Shown: positions 46,912-55,793 of the stretch, in pieces | How the letters are laid out: the number at the start of each line of letters is the position of its first letter | How positions within the stretch are numbered: position 1 is the stretch's first letter | Assembly (NCBI RefSeq): GCF_012396185.1 | Contig: NZ_JAAXOW010000001.1 | Coordinates: forward strand, 372,001-436,000 | Source of the DNA: Sanguibacter hominis ATCC BAA-789 | GTDB taxonomy: Bacteria; Actinomycetota; Actinomycetes; Actinomycetales; Cellulomonadaceae | DNA length: 64,000 nucleotides | Reading direction: 5' to 3' | Position numbers and translations under genes: made by a program | Notes under the pieces: generated by a model | Database searches by the model: none | Told to the model about the DNA's origin: nothing | Seen by the model: only the letters and a program-made list of their open reading frames with translations

Positions 46912-48000
46912 TCACGAGGCTGCGACGGCAAGCACCTCCCCCTGCCGGGCGGCGCGGCGTGCGGTCTCGAGCACGTCGAGGACGGCCGCGGCGTCGGTCA
47001 CGCTCACGGGCGCGGGGGCGCCCTCGTGGAGGGCGCGGGCGACGCCCGCGTAGAACGCCGGGTAGTCCCCCGCGTGGACCGGCCGCGTCGAGCGCTCGGG
47101 TCCCGCGACGACGTCGGCGGTCGCGGGCGTCTCGGCGACGCCCCACAGGGAGCCGTCGTCGGCGAGGCCGTCACCGACCGGGACGCGACCGGCGCGCAGC
47201 GCGTCCTCCTGCGGGTCGAGCCCCCACGTGACGATCGCCGCCTTCGAGCCGACGACGCGGAAGCGTGGGTTCTCGTGCGCGGCGACGGCGCTCATCCACA
47301 GGTGCGACCGCACGCCACCGGTGTGCGTGAGGGCGACGAACGAGTCGTCGTCGGCCTCGACGCCGTCACGACGGACGTCGCACTCGGCGTACACGCTCGC
47401 GACGGGGCCGAAGAGCTGGACCGCCTGGTCGACGAGGTGCGCGCCGAGGTCCCAGAGCAGGCCGCCCGCCATCTCTGGGGCCGCCGTCTCGCGCCACCCG
47501 CCCGTCGCGACCGGGCTCCACCGCTCGAACCGCGACTCGAACCGGCGCACTTCTCCGAGCAGCCCGGACGCGACGGCGTCGCGCACCGTGAGGAAGTCAC
47601 CGTCCCAGCGACGGTTCTGGAAGACGGTGAGCAGCAGCCCGCGGGAGCGGGCGAGCGCGTCGAGCTCGCGCGCCGCACGCGCTCCCGGCGCGACGGGCTT
47701 GTCGACGACGACGGCGAGGTCCCGCTCGAGCGCGGCACGCGCGAGCGGCACGTGCGAGTCGTTGGGCGTCGCGACGACGACGAGGTCGACGTCGAGCCCC
47801 CACAGGTCGTCGACCGTGGGGACGACCCGCGCACGCGGGTACCGCGCGGCCGCAGCGGCCGCCCGCCCAGCCCGGGAGGTGACGATCGCGGACAGCTCCA
47901 GACCGGGTGTCGACGCGATCAGCGGGGCGTGGAACGCCTCCCCCGCGAGCCCGTACCCGATGAGGCCTACCCGTGCGTCCTTGCGTGCCACGTCGTCCAT
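46912..48000 (-). CDS. Gfo/Idh/MocA-family oxidoreductase
   Basis: 362 residues from the ATG at 48000; the longer open frame upstream is antisense shadow. NAD(P) site VGLIGYGLAGEAFHAPLI, followed by VVVATPNDSHVPLARAALE and the family Lys in VVVDKPVAP. The C-terminal domain has GGLLWDLGAHLVDQAVQLFG. It oxidises or reduces a sugar or related polyol; the substrate is unknown. Preceded by a small gap and followed 42 nt before the UPF0303 gene on the same strand, so possibly co-transcribed. Confidence 0.91.
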   Translation of the reverse strand: MDDVARKDARVGLIGYGLAGEAFHAPLIASTPGLELSAIVTSRAGRAAAAAARYPRARVVPTVDDLWGLDVDLVVVATPNDSHVPLARAALERDLAVVVDKPVAPGARAARELDALARSRGLLLTVFQNRRWDGDFLTVRDAVASGLLGEVRRFESRFERWSPVATGGWRETAAPEMAGGLLWDLGAHLVDQAVQLFGPVASVYAECDVRRDGVEADDDSFVALTHTGGVRSHLWMSAVAAHENPRFRVVGSKAAIVTWGLDPQEDALRAGRVPVGDGLADDGSLWGVAETPATADVVAGPERSTRPVHAGDYPAFYAGVARALHEGAPAPVSVTDAAAVLDVLETARRAARQGEVLAVAAS

Positions 48001-48088
48001 GCCGTGCCTGTCCTCCGTCGTCGTCGACCGGTGCCACCTCCATCTTCGCCCACGTGAGGGCCCCGTATCCATCCGTGGCCGGCGGCCG

Positions 48089-48094
48089 TAGGCT
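48089..48094 (+). promoter_or_regulatory. TANNNT -10 motif for the cupredoxin gene
   Basis: TAGGCT, 6 nt before the GTG at 48101. Confidence 0.5.
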
Positions 48095-48100
48095 CGACAG

Positions 48101-48514
48101 GTGCCTCGTACCTCCGTCCCCCGCCCCGGTCGCGCGCGCTCGCGGCGCCTCGCGGCGCTCGGCGCGCTCCTCCTCGTCGCGACCGCCGCGTGCGGACCGG
48201 GCGCCCCGACCGCGCCCGCGTCCCCGTACAGCGACTCCGAGGGCCGGTACCACGTGCCCGTCCACATGGTCGACATGCGCTTCGAGCCGTCCACGATCGT
48301 CGTGCCGGACGGCACGCACCTCGTCGTCGACCTCGAGAACACGGACGGCATGCCCCACGACCTCGTCCTGCAGGACGGCACCACGTCAGGGCTGCTGTCG
48401 CGCGGTGAGAAGGCGACGGTCGACGTCGGGACCGTGACCGGCGCGATCGAGGGATGGTGCTCGGTCCAGGGCCACCGGGCCGCAGGGATGGTGCTCGGCA
48501 TCAGCGTCGGCTGA
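48101..48514 (+). CDS. Cupredoxin-like lipoprotein
   Basis: 137 residues. An Arg-rich N-region, hydrophobic core and lipobox ATAAC (Cys31) predict an outer-leaflet lipoprotein. The mature part is one cupredoxin domain with a full type-1 copper ligand set: His in GMPHDLVL, then Cys, His and Met in WCSVQGHRAAGM (Cys-x4-His-x4-Met). It probably carries electrons or copper outside the membrane. No oxidase or reductase gene is adjacent, so the partner is unknown. Confidence 0.87.
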   Translation: MPRTSVPRPGRARSRRLAALGALLLVATAACGPGAPTAPASPYSDSEGRYHVPVHMVDMRFEPSTIVVPDGTHLVVDLENTDGMPHDLVLQDGTTSGLLSRGEKATVDVGTVTGAIEGWCSVQGHRAAGMVLGISVG

Positions 48515-48605
48515 CGCGCGCAGGGGACCATCGACCCGCGGAAACCCGCCGCACGGCCGCAAGACTGGCGAGCAGGAACAGTTGGCGTACGCGGGAGGGA
48601 GCACC

Positions 48606-49601
48606 GTGCGGGAGGTCCTGGTCGTCGGTGCGACCGGCATGCTCGGCTACCACGCGACGACAGAGCTCGTCAGGCGGGGGTACGCCGTCACGGGCGTCGC
48701 CCTCCCCGAGCCGGGAGCCGCGCAGCTCTTCCCCACGGGCGTCGAGCTCGTCCTCGAGGACCTCAACGCCATGTCGGACGGCCAGCTCGCGAACCTGCTC
48801 GCCGGCAAGCACGCGGTCGTCTACGCGGCAGGCTTCGACGACCGGGTCGTCCCCGACAGCCCCGCCGCGCACTTCTTCTACGAGGTCAACGTCCGCCCGG
48901 TCCAGCGCGTGGTGCGCGTCGCCCGCGCGACCCGCGTCTCGCGCTTCGTCCTGTTCGGGTCGCACACCGTCGAGTGGGGCGAGATGTGGCCCGAGCTCGG
49001 GTTCCGGACACGCAACGGCTACCCCCGGACACGCTTCGTGCAGGAGGAGGTCGCGGTCCTCGAGGGCGAGGGCTCGATGACCGTGACGGTCCTGCGCCTC
49101 CCGTACGTCTTCGGCACGACCCCGAACCGGCCGTCGCTGTGGCAGGTGTTCGTCGACCGCGTCGCCGCGCAGCAGGGCGACGTCGTGGTCCAGGGCGGCT
49201 CGACGTCGTCCGTCACCGTCCGCCAGGTCGCGCAGGCGACCGTCGGCGCGATCGAGCGCGGCGAGCACGGGGGCCGGTACTCGATCAACGGCTACGACCT
49301 GTCCTACGCGGAGCTGCACCGCGTCATCTGCGGTGAGCTCGGACGCGACCCGGGCGACGTCGTCGTCGCGCCGCTCGAGTCGCAGCTCGCGAGCATGGAG
49401 CGCTACGACATGGCGACCGCGTCGATGGGCAAGGAGCACGGCATCCACATGGCTGACGCGGTCCGCTTCCAGGACCGGCACGCGTGCACCCCGACGCGCC
49501 TGACCCAGGACGTCCTCGGCTACGAGGACGACGACGTGCCCGCTGCGATCACCGCGACCGTCCGCGAGTGCGTCACCCGGAGGGCGGGGCGGGGCGCCTG
49601 A
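48606..49601 (+). CDS. NAD-dependent epimerase/dehydratase (extended SDR)
   Basis: 331 residues from the GTG at 48606, behind GGGAGGGA; an ATG eight codons earlier lacks such a site. The Rossmann motif VLVVGATGMLGYHATTEL is followed by VVYAAGFDD, the YPRTRFVQEE region where the YxxxK is changed to Tyr-x-x-x-Arg, and LRLPYVFGT. The altered catalytic Lys makes the activity uncertain. Substrate unknown; probably a nucleotide sugar or isoflavone-reductase-like function. Confidence 0.85.
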   Translation: MREVLVVGATGMLGYHATTELVRRGYAVTGVALPEPGAAQLFPTGVELVLEDLNAMSDGQLANLLAGKHAVVYAAGFDDRVVPDSPAAHFFYEVNVRPVQRVVRVARATRVSRFVLFGSHTVEWGEMWPELGFRTRNGYPRTRFVQEEVAVLEGEGSMTVTVLRLPYVFGTTPNRPSLWQVFVDRVAAQQGDVVVQGGSTSSVTVRQVAQATVGAIERGEHGGRYSINGYDLSYAELHRVICGELGRDPGDVVVAPLESQLASMERYDMATASMGKEHGIHMADAVRFQDRHACTPTRLTQDVLGYEDDDVPAAITATVRECVTRRAGRGA

Positions 49602-49606
49602 GCGCC

Positions 49607-49852
49607 TCACGAGGCGAAGGGGCACCCTGCGCACGCGACCGACGCGAGCGGCGACGACGCCGTCGGGCAGGACGCGCAGCCGTCCACGGACGTGCGCCCG
49701 GACACCATGACGAGACCCAGCCGACGCGCGAGGTCGAGCGCCGCGTCGACCGCACCGAGATCGACGCCGAGGTCCGCGGCGATCCGGCGCGCCGTCGCAC
49801 CCTCCCCGGCGCGTGCGACGACGTCGGCCACGAAGCCCTGGCTGGTCGTCAC
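49607..49852 (-). CDS. FeoC-like small winged-helix protein
   Basis: 81 residues; the GTG at 49852 overlaps the feoB stop by 4 nt (GTGA). The N-terminal half is a helix-turn-helix-like segment (ARRIAADLGVDLGAVDAALDLARRLG). The tail holds CASC and CAGC separated by ten residues, four cysteines that could bind an Fe-S cluster as in FeoC. Position and size support an accessory or stability factor for FeoB. The family match is by layout rather than strong sequence identity. Confidence 0.7.
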   Translation of the reverse strand: MTTSQGFVADVVARAGEGATARRIAADLGVDLGAVDAALDLARRLGLVMVSGRTSVDGCASCPTASSPLASVACAGCPFAS

Positions 49853-51828
49853 CACCACAGCCTCCCGACCTGGAACACCGCGACCGCGAGGAGCCACGCC
49901 GTGACGAGCTGGATCGCGACCGCGACCGCCGTACGGCGCGCGCCCAGCAGGCGAGCCTGCTCGGCGACCGTCGCGAGGCACGGCGTGTAGGTCAGGACGA
50001 AGACGAGGAACGCGATCGCGGCGACACCGCCGTGGCCACCGGAACTCTCGTCGAAGGACGCGCGCAGGCGCTCCGCGAGGCTCCCGCCGTCTGCCGGGTC
50101 CTGCGGCTCGTCGACCGCGAACGACTGTGCGAACGACCCGACGACGACCTCCTTCGCGACGAAGCCCGTCGCGAGCGCCGCCGTCGCGTGCCAGTCCCCG
50201 AAGCCGGCCGGCCCGAACACCGGCGCCGCGGTCTGGGCCGCCCACCCGTACGCGCTGTCCCCCACCGGGACGTCCGCGACCTGGTGCTCGCCCGTGACCG
50301 GGACAGCCTGCAGGAGCCACACGACCGTGAGGGTCAGGACGATGATCGTCCCCGCCTTGCGCACGAACGCCTCGACCCGCTTACCTGCGGACAGCAGCAG
50401 CGCTCGCAGGCGCGGCCGCTGGTAGGCGGGCAGCGCGATCACGAGCGGCTCGCGGCCGAGGTCCCGGAAGACCGTGCGACGCAGCACGAGACCCACCACG
50501 ACCACCATGAGCACCGACACGACGTACATCGCGAGCACGACCGTGCCGGCGTGGTCAGGGAAGAACGCCCCCGCGAGGAGCACGTACACGGTCAGCCGCG
50601 CCGCGCACGACGTGTACGGCACGAGGAACGCCGTGAGCGTGCGCTGCCGGGCGTCCGGGAGCGTGCGGGTCGCGGCGAGCGCCGACAGGTTGCACCCGAA
50701 CCCGACGACGAGGGGCAGCACCGCGCGGCCGTCGAGACCGATCGCGCGCATCGCACGGTCGGCGACGAACGCGGCCCGGGCGAGGTAGCCCGAGTCCTCG
50801 AGCAGCGCGACGCCGACGAACATCATCCCCATGAGCGGCGCGAACGACAGGACCGTGCCGAGGCCCGCGACGAGGCCGTCGACGACGAGCCCCTCGAGCC
50901 ATGCCGGCCCTGGCATCACGTCGGCGAGGAGCCCTGCGAACCAGCCGCCCACCGCCCGGTCGACGAGGTCCATGAGCGGCGCGGCGACCGACGTCGCGAC
51001 CTGGAACGCGAGCCACATGACCACGAGCAGGACGGGCAGGCCGACCCACGGCTGCAGGAGCCACCGGTCGACGCGGTCGGTGACGCTCGGGCGAGCCATC
51101 TCAGGGACGTCGACGACCGCACGCTGCACCTCGTCGACCCAGGCGAAGAGCACGTCGGCGTGCGCGAGCTCGGCCTCGAGGGAGACCGACTGCCGGGGCT
51201 CGGCGCGCACGGGGGCCGAGCGCGCGACGAGCGCCGCGAGGGACGTGGTGCTGGACGTGTCCGCCGGACCGGCCGTGGCCGCGCCGTCGAGCACGCGCAG
51301 CACCTCGCGGGCGAGCGCGTCTCCTCCGCGGCCGCGGCGCGGGTCGATCGCGACGACCGGCACGCCCAGCGTCTCCGCGAGCGCGTCGGCGGGGACGGGC
51401 GCGCCTGCGCGCGCGGCGACGTCGTTCATCGTCACGGCCACGACGACCGGCACGTGCTGCTCCGCGACCTGAGCGAGCAGGTACAGCGAGCGCGGCAGGG
51501 CGGACGCGTCGACGAGCACGACGACGACATCGGCACGGTCGGGCCCGCGGTCGGCGACGGCGGCCGCGGTGACCTCCTCGTCGGGCGACCGCGCGAGGAG
51601 CGAGTACGTGCCGGGCAGGTCGGTCAGCCGCACCGGGCGGTCGTCTGCGCTCCACGTGCCGCGGTGCAGCTCGACTGTCGTGCCGGGGGCGTTCATGACG
51701 TGCTGACGTGAGCCGGTGAGGAGGTTGAAGAGCGTCGACTTGCCGACGTTCGGGTTGCCGACGAGGAGGACCGTCGGGACGTCGAGGGTCCGCGCCTGCG
51801 TTGCTCCCGCGGGCTCGTGGCAGCTCAT
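49849..51828 (-). CDS. feoB: Ferrous iron transporter FeoB
   Basis: 659 residues. The N-terminal G domain has VLLVGNPNVGKSTLFNLLTG (G1), DLPGTYSLLARSPDEEV (G3) and VAVTMNDVAARA (G4, NxxD). A GDI-like region follows, then the membrane domain with two Gate motifs (LPLVVGFGCNLSALAATRTL, FVLTYTPCLATVAEQARLLG). It imports Fe2+ across the cytoplasmic membrane. The G domain is preceded only by a short tail. Coupled with feoA upstream (4-nt overlap) and the FeoC-like gene downstream. Confidence 0.96.
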   Translation of the reverse strand: MSCHEPAGATQARTLDVPTVLLVGNPNVGKSTLFNLLTGSRQHVMNAPGTTVELHRGTWSADDRPVRLTDLPGTYSLLARSPDEEVTAAAVADRGPDRADVVVVLVDASALPRSLYLLAQVAEQHVPVVVAVTMNDVAARAGAPVPADALAETLGVPVVAIDPRRGRGGDALAREVLRVLDGAATAGPADTSSTTSLAALVARSAPVRAEPRQSVSLEAELAHADVLFAWVDEVQRAVVDVPEMARPSVTDRVDRWLLQPWVGLPVLLVVMWLAFQVATSVAAPLMDLVDRAVGGWFAGLLADVMPGPAWLEGLVVDGLVAGLGTVLSFAPLMGMMFVGVALLEDSGYLARAAFVADRAMRAIGLDGRAVLPLVVGFGCNLSALAATRTLPDARQRTLTAFLVPYTSCAARLTVYVLLAGAFFPDHAGTVVLAMYVVSVLMVVVVGLVLRRTVFRDLGREPLVIALPAYQRPRLRALLLSAGKRVEAFVRKAGTIIVLTLTVVWLLQAVPVTGEHQVADVPVGDSAYGWAAQTAAPVFGPAGFGDWHATAALATGFVAKEVVVGSFAQSFAVDEPQDPADGGSLAERLRASFDESSGGHGGVAAIAFLVFVLTYTPCLATVAEQARLLGARRTAVAVAIQLVTAWLLAVAVFQVGRLWW

Positions 51829-52100
51829 GAGGCCTCGGCGGGGAGGTGCACGCGGATCGCGCGGACGGTGGGCCCGTCGACGCCGAGCCGCATGCCGGTC
51901 GTCACCCCGTGCGACGCGCTCGCTCCGGGCGTGCCCAGCGCGAGCACGCGACCGCCGAAAGCGGCACGGTTGAGCACGCGGACCGTCGCACCCGGGCGCA
52001 GCCCGAGCTCGCCCAGCCGGAAGGTCACGTCGGCGTCCGCACCGACGTCGACCGAGGCGATGCGCGCCGTCGCTCCGACGGGAAGGTCCACGAGGTCCAT
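51825..52100 (-). CDS. feoA: Ferrous iron transport protein FeoA
   Basis: 91 residues from the ATG at 52100; the frame upstream is the opposite-strand end of another gene. SH3-like fold: MDLVDLPVGATARIASVDVG, RLGELGLRPGATVRVLNRAA and a C-terminal GMRLGVDGPTVRAIRV. FeoA interacts with FeoB and is needed for uptake. It has a TACGTT -10 motif 6 nt before the start and a DtxR/IdeR box just beyond it, so the operon should be repressed by iron. Confidence 0.93.
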   Translation of the reverse strand: MDLVDLPVGATARIASVDVGADADVTFRLGELGLRPGATVRVLNRAAFGGRVLALGTPGASASHGVTTGMRLGVDGPTVRAIRVHLPAEAS

Positions 52101-52106
52101 GCGCCG

Positions 52107-52112
52107 AACGTA
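52107..52112 (-). promoter_or_regulatory. TANNNT -10 motif for the feo operon
   Basis: TACGTT on the minus strand, 6 nt before the feoA ATG. Confidence 0.55.
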
Positions 52113-52118
52113 ACGCTG

Positions 52119-52133
52119 AGGTAAGGCTAACCT
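52119..52133. promoter_or_regulatory. DtxR/IdeR iron box upstream of feoA
   Basis: AGGTAAGGCTAACCT fits every position of the core AGGTWAGSCTWACCT of the DtxR/IdeR box. It lies 6 nt upstream of the feoA -10 motif, within the spacer and -35 region, so bound repressor would block RNA polymerase when iron is plentiful. Confidence 0.88.
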
Positions 52134-52155
52134 CCTGGGACGGAGGTCCCGGGGG

Positions 52156-52779
52156 CTACTCGAAGCGCGTCGTGTCCCCCGCACCCGCACGTGCCACGAC
52201 AGGGTCGCCGTCCGAGAAGTCGACGACGGTCGTCGGCTCGGTGCCGCACTCCTCTCCGTCATCGACGATCGCGTCGAGCACCGCGTCGAGCTCGTCCTTG
52301 ATCCGCCACCCCTCGGTCATCGGGGCTTCGTCACCGGGCAGGATGAGCGTCGAGCTGAGCAGCGGCTCACCGAGCTCGCTCAACAGCGCCCGCACGACGG
52401 GATGGCTCGGGATGCGCACACCGACGGTCTTCTTGCGGGGGTGCGCGAGGCGCCTCGGCACCTCTTTCGTCGCCGGCAGGATGAACGTGTAGGGGCCGGG
52501 GGTCGCCGACTTGACCGCACGGAACGCCTTGTTGTCCACATGGACGAACTGGCCGAGCTGCGCGAAGTCCGCGCACACGAGCGTGAAGTGATGGTCCGGA
52601 CCGAGGCCGCGGATCTTGCGGATCCGGTCGGCACCGTCATGGTTGCCGATGCGGGAACCGAGCGCGTAGCAGGAATCGGTCGGGTAGGCGATCACGGCGT
52701 CGTCCTGGAGGAGCGCGACGACCTGCGCGATCGACCGCGCCTGCGGGTCACGAGGATGCACGTCGAAGTAGCGAGCCAT
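52156..52779 (-). CDS. TsaC/YciO-family L-threonylcarbamoyladenylate synthase-like protein
   Basis: 207 residues. The YrdC-fold motifs AYPTDSCYALGSRIGNHDGA, IRKIRGLGPDHHFTLVC, GPYTFILPATKEVPRRL and KKTVGVRIPSHPVVRALL are clear, with STLILPGDE in place of the usual STANLSG. Length and the ARYFDVHP start match the YciO branch, so a direct role in tRNA t6A synthesis is possible but not certain. A TACGCT motif lies 5 nt before the ATG. Confidence 0.9.
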   Translation of the reverse strand: MARYFDVHPRDPQARSIAQVVALLQDDAVIAYPTDSCYALGSRIGNHDGADRIRKIRGLGPDHHFTLVCADFAQLGQFVHVDNKAFRAVKSATPGPYTFILPATKEVPRRLAHPRKKTVGVRIPSHPVVRALLSELGEPLLSSTLILPGDEAPMTEGWRIKDELDAVLDAIVDDGEECGTEPTTVVDFSDGDPVVARAGAGDTTRFE

Positions 52780-52784
52780 GATTC

Positions 52785-52790
52785 AGCGTA
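52785..52790 (-). promoter_or_regulatory. TANNNT -10 motif for the TsaC-like gene
   Basis: TACGCT on the minus strand, 5 nt before the ATG at 52779. Confidence 0.45.
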
Positions 52791-52904
52791 GCCCTGGGCC
52801 CCGGCTCCCCGCACCGCCGCCAGACCGCCCGCCACCCGCTCCGCTGCGGCCGCGCGGGTCGTGCGACCCGAGCGCCCACGGCGCTCGGGCGAGACACTGG
52901 GGGC

Positions 52905-55766
52905 ATGAGCCCCGATCCCTCGACCACCGAGATCGCGGACGTCTCCGTCGTCGACGCGCACGACGTCGCGCGCCGTCTCGGCACCGACCTCGCCACCGGC
53001 CTGTCCTCGGTCGAGGCAGCAGCGCGGCTCGCCCGCGACGGCGCGAACGAGCTCGCTCCCCCGGACCGCGTGCCCGCATGGCGCAAGGTGCTCGCCCAGC
53101 TCCGCGACCCGCTCGTCGTGCTGCTCCTCGTCGCGATCGCCGTGTCGTTCGTCGCATGGCTCGTCGAGGGCGCCCAGGGCGTCCCGTTCGAGGTGATCGT
53201 CATCGCCGTCATCGTCATGGCGAACGCGGTGCTCGGCTATGCGCAGGAGGCGCGCGCCGAGGCGGCGGTGGCAGCGCTCGCCGACATGAGCGCCGCCCAC
53301 GCGACGGTCGTGCGCGACGGCGAGACCCGGTCGGTCCCCGCCGCCGAGGTCGTCGTCGGCGACCTGCTCGTGCTCGGCGAGGGCGACACGGTCGCCGCCG
53401 ACGCGCGCCTCGTGTCGGCGGCCGCGCTGCGCATCGCCGAGGCATCTCTCACCGGCGAGAGCGAGCCCGTGCTCAAGGACCCCGCGACCCTGCCTGCGCC
53501 CGCGGCCCTCGGCGACCGGCTGTGCCTCGTGTTCTCCGGCACCGCCGTCGCGCAGGGGTCCGGGCGCGCCGTCGTCACGGCGACCGGGATGCGCACCGAG
53601 ATGGGTCACGTCGCCGACCTGCTCGCGTCGACCGTCGAGGAGCCGACGCCCCTGCAGCGCGAGATCTCCGGCGTCGGCAGGATGCTCGGCGTGGTCGTCG
53701 TCGTGATCGCGCTCGTCGTCGTCGTGACGATCCTCGCGACGTCGCACGTCCGCACCCTCGACGGCCTCGTGACCGTCCTGCTCCTCGGCGTCTCGCTCGC
53801 CGTCGCCGCCGTCCCTGAAGGGCTTCCCGCGATCCTCTCGGTCGTGCTCGCGCTCGGCGTGCAACGCCTCGCCAAGCGGGGCGCGATCGTCAAGAAGCTG
53901 TCGTCCGTCGAGACCCTCGGCTCGGCGACGGTCATCTGCTCGGACAAGACCGGGACGCTCACCCGCTCCGAGATGACGGTCGAGCGTGTCGTGACCGCGT
54001 CGGGCGAGGTGACGTTCACCGGCGAGGGGTACGCCCCCGAGGGCCAGGTCAGGGTCCCCGACGACGACGCACCCCTGACCCCCGGCACGCACACCGAGCT
54101 GTTCCTCGAGGTCGCGATGGTCCTCGGCGGCGGCTCCCTCGCCAACGACTCGTCGCTGCGCCGCGACGGCGACCGCTGGGTCGCGCAGGGCGACCCGACC
54201 GAGGTCGCGTTCCACGTCGCCGAGCGCAAGCTCGGCACGACCGAGACCCGCACCGCACGCTTCGAACGGGTCGGCACCGTGCCGTTCACGTCGGAGCGCA
54301 AGATCATGTCGACGCTCGAGGCGGACTCCGCGCCGGACGCCGCCGACCATGCGCTCGTCACGAAGGGTGCCCCCGACGTCCTCCTGGACCGCTGCACGCA
54401 CCAGCGCGTGGGCGACGACGTCGTCCCTCTCGACGACGCGGCGCGGGGGCGCGTGCTCGCGCACGTCGACCGCCTCTCCGACATGGCGCTGCGCACTCTC
54501 GCGGTCGCGTACCGCCCGCTCCCCGACGTCGCCGACAGCCTCGACGACGACGCGCTCGCCGAGCTCGAGCGCGAGCTCGTCTACGTCGGCATGGTCGGCA
54601 TCATCGACCCGCCGCGCCCGGAAGCCGCGACGGCGATCGCCGAGGCGCACCGCGCCGGGATCCGCATCGTCATGATCACGGGCGACCACCCGCGCACCGC
54701 GGGTCGCATCGCCGGCGACCTCGGCATCGTCGAGCCTGGGGCGCGCACGCTCACCGGGACCGAGCTCGACGAGGTCGCCGCCCAGGGGCCCGACGCCGAG
54801 GCGCAGGCCGTGCGCGACGTCTCCGTCTACGCGCGCGTCGCCCCGCGGCACAAGATCGAGATCGTCGACCTGCTCCAGGCCGACGGCGAGACGGTCGCGA
54901 TGACGGGCGACGGCGTCAACGACGCGCCCGCCCTCAAGTCCGCCGACATCGGCGTCGCGATGGGCATCACGGGGACCGAGGTCTCGAAGCAGTCCGCGAC
55001 GATGATCCTCGCCGACGACAACTTCGCCACGATCGTCGACGCCGTCCGCGAGGGACGCGGCATCTTCGACAACATCCGCAAGTTCTTGCGCTTCCTGCTG
55101 TCGTCGAACATGGGTGAGGTCGCGACCGTCTTCTTCGGTGTCGTCCTCGCAGGCGTGATCGGCCTCGCGAGCGACGACGGCACGCTCGTCCTGCCGCTGC
55201 TCGCGACCCAGATCCTCTGGATCAACCTGCTCACGGACACCGGCCCCGCGCTCGCGATGGGCGTGGACCCGGCGACCGAGGACATGATGGCGCGCCGCCC
55301 GCGGCGCCGCGACGAGCGCGTGATCGACGGGCGCATGTGGCGCGACGTCCTCGTGGTCGGCGCGGTCATGGGTGCCGTGTCGCTGCTCGCGATCGACCTC
55401 GTCCTGCCCGGCGGCCTCGTCGAGGCACCCGCCGCCGTCGCCGGTGCAGGCACCCTCGAGGCCGCGCGCACCGCCGCGTTCACGGTGCTCGTGCTCGCGC
55501 AGCTCTTCAACGCGTTCGCGGCGCGCTCGGAGACCGTCTCCGCGTTCCACGGGGCGTTCGCGAACCGCTGGCTGTGGGGCGCGACGATCCTCGCCGTCGT
55601 GCTGCAGGTGATCGTCGTGAACGTGCCGGCGCTGGGCGAGGCGTTCGGCACCGCCCCCCTCACGGGGATGCAGTGGCTCGTGTGCGTCGGCCTCGCGAGC
55701 ACGGTCTTGTGGGTCACCGAGCTGCGCAAGGTCTTCCTGCGGGCGGCAGACCGGCGCCGGGCGTGA
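52905..55766 (+). CDS. P-type cation-transporting ATPase (P2 type)
   Basis: 953 residues. An N-terminal cation-ATPase domain is followed by helices 1-2, the actuator motif SLTGESEPV, helix 4 with [13 protein letters not shown], phosphorylation site [21 protein letters not shown] in the nucleotide domain, and [22 protein letters not shown]. Helix 6 reads [18 protein letters not shown]. The PEGL and helix-6 Asn/Asp residues fit Ca2+ or related divalent-cation exporters (SERCA/PMR1-like); Na+ or K+ cannot be excluded. No metallochaperone or regulator gene is adjacent. Confidence 0.92.
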   Translation: MSPDPSTTEIADVSVVDAHDVARRLGTDLATGLSSVEAAARLARDGANELAPPDRVPAWRKVLAQLRDPLVVLLLVAIAVSFVAWLVEGAQGVPFEVIVIAVIVMANAVLGYAQEARAEAAVAALADMSAAHATVVRDGETRSVPAAEVVVGDLLVLGEGDTVAADARLVSAAALRIAEASLTGESEPVLKDPATLPAPAALGDRLCLVFSGTAVAQGSGRAVVTATGMRTEMGHVADLLASTVEEPTPLQREISGVGRMLGVVVVVIALVVVVTILATSHVRTLDGLVTVLLLGVSLAVAAVPEGLPAILSVVLALGVQRLAKRGAIVKKLSSVETLGSATVICSDKTGTLTRSEMTVERVVTASGEVTFTGEGYAPEGQVRVPDDDAPLTPGTHTELFLEVAMVLGGGSLANDSSLRRDGDRWVAQGDPTEVAFHVAERKLGTTETRTARFERVGTVPFTSERKIMSTLEADSAPDAADHALVTKGAPDVLLDRCTHQRVGDDVVPLDDAARGRVLAHVDRLSDMALRTLAVAYRPLPDVADSLDDDALAELERELVYVGMVGIIDPPRPEAATAIAEAHRAGIRIVMITGDHPRTAGRIAGDLGIVEPGARTLTGTELDEVAAQGPDAEAQAVRDVSVYARVAPRHKIEIVDLLQADGETVAMTGDGVNDAPALKSADIGVAMGITGTEVSKQSATMILADDNFATIVDAVREGRGIFDNIRKFLRFLLSSNMGEVATVFFGVVLAGVIGLASDDGTLVLPLLATQILWINLLTDTGPALAMGVDPATEDMMARRPRRRDERVIDGRMWRDVLVVGAVMGAVSLLAIDLVLPGGLVEAPAAVAGAGTLEAARTAAFTVLVLAQLFNAFAARSETVSAFHGAFANRWLWGATILAVVLQVIVVNVPALGEAFGTAPLTGMQWLVCVGLASTVLWVTELRKVFLRAADRRRA

Positions 55767-55793
55767 GCCTGGGCCGCCAGGCCGCCGGGACGG

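Noticed and set aside
48606-49601. Catalytically normal SDR
   Set aside because: The region where YxxxK is expected reads Tyr-x-x-x-Arg, so a standard reductase/epimerase call was kept only at family level.
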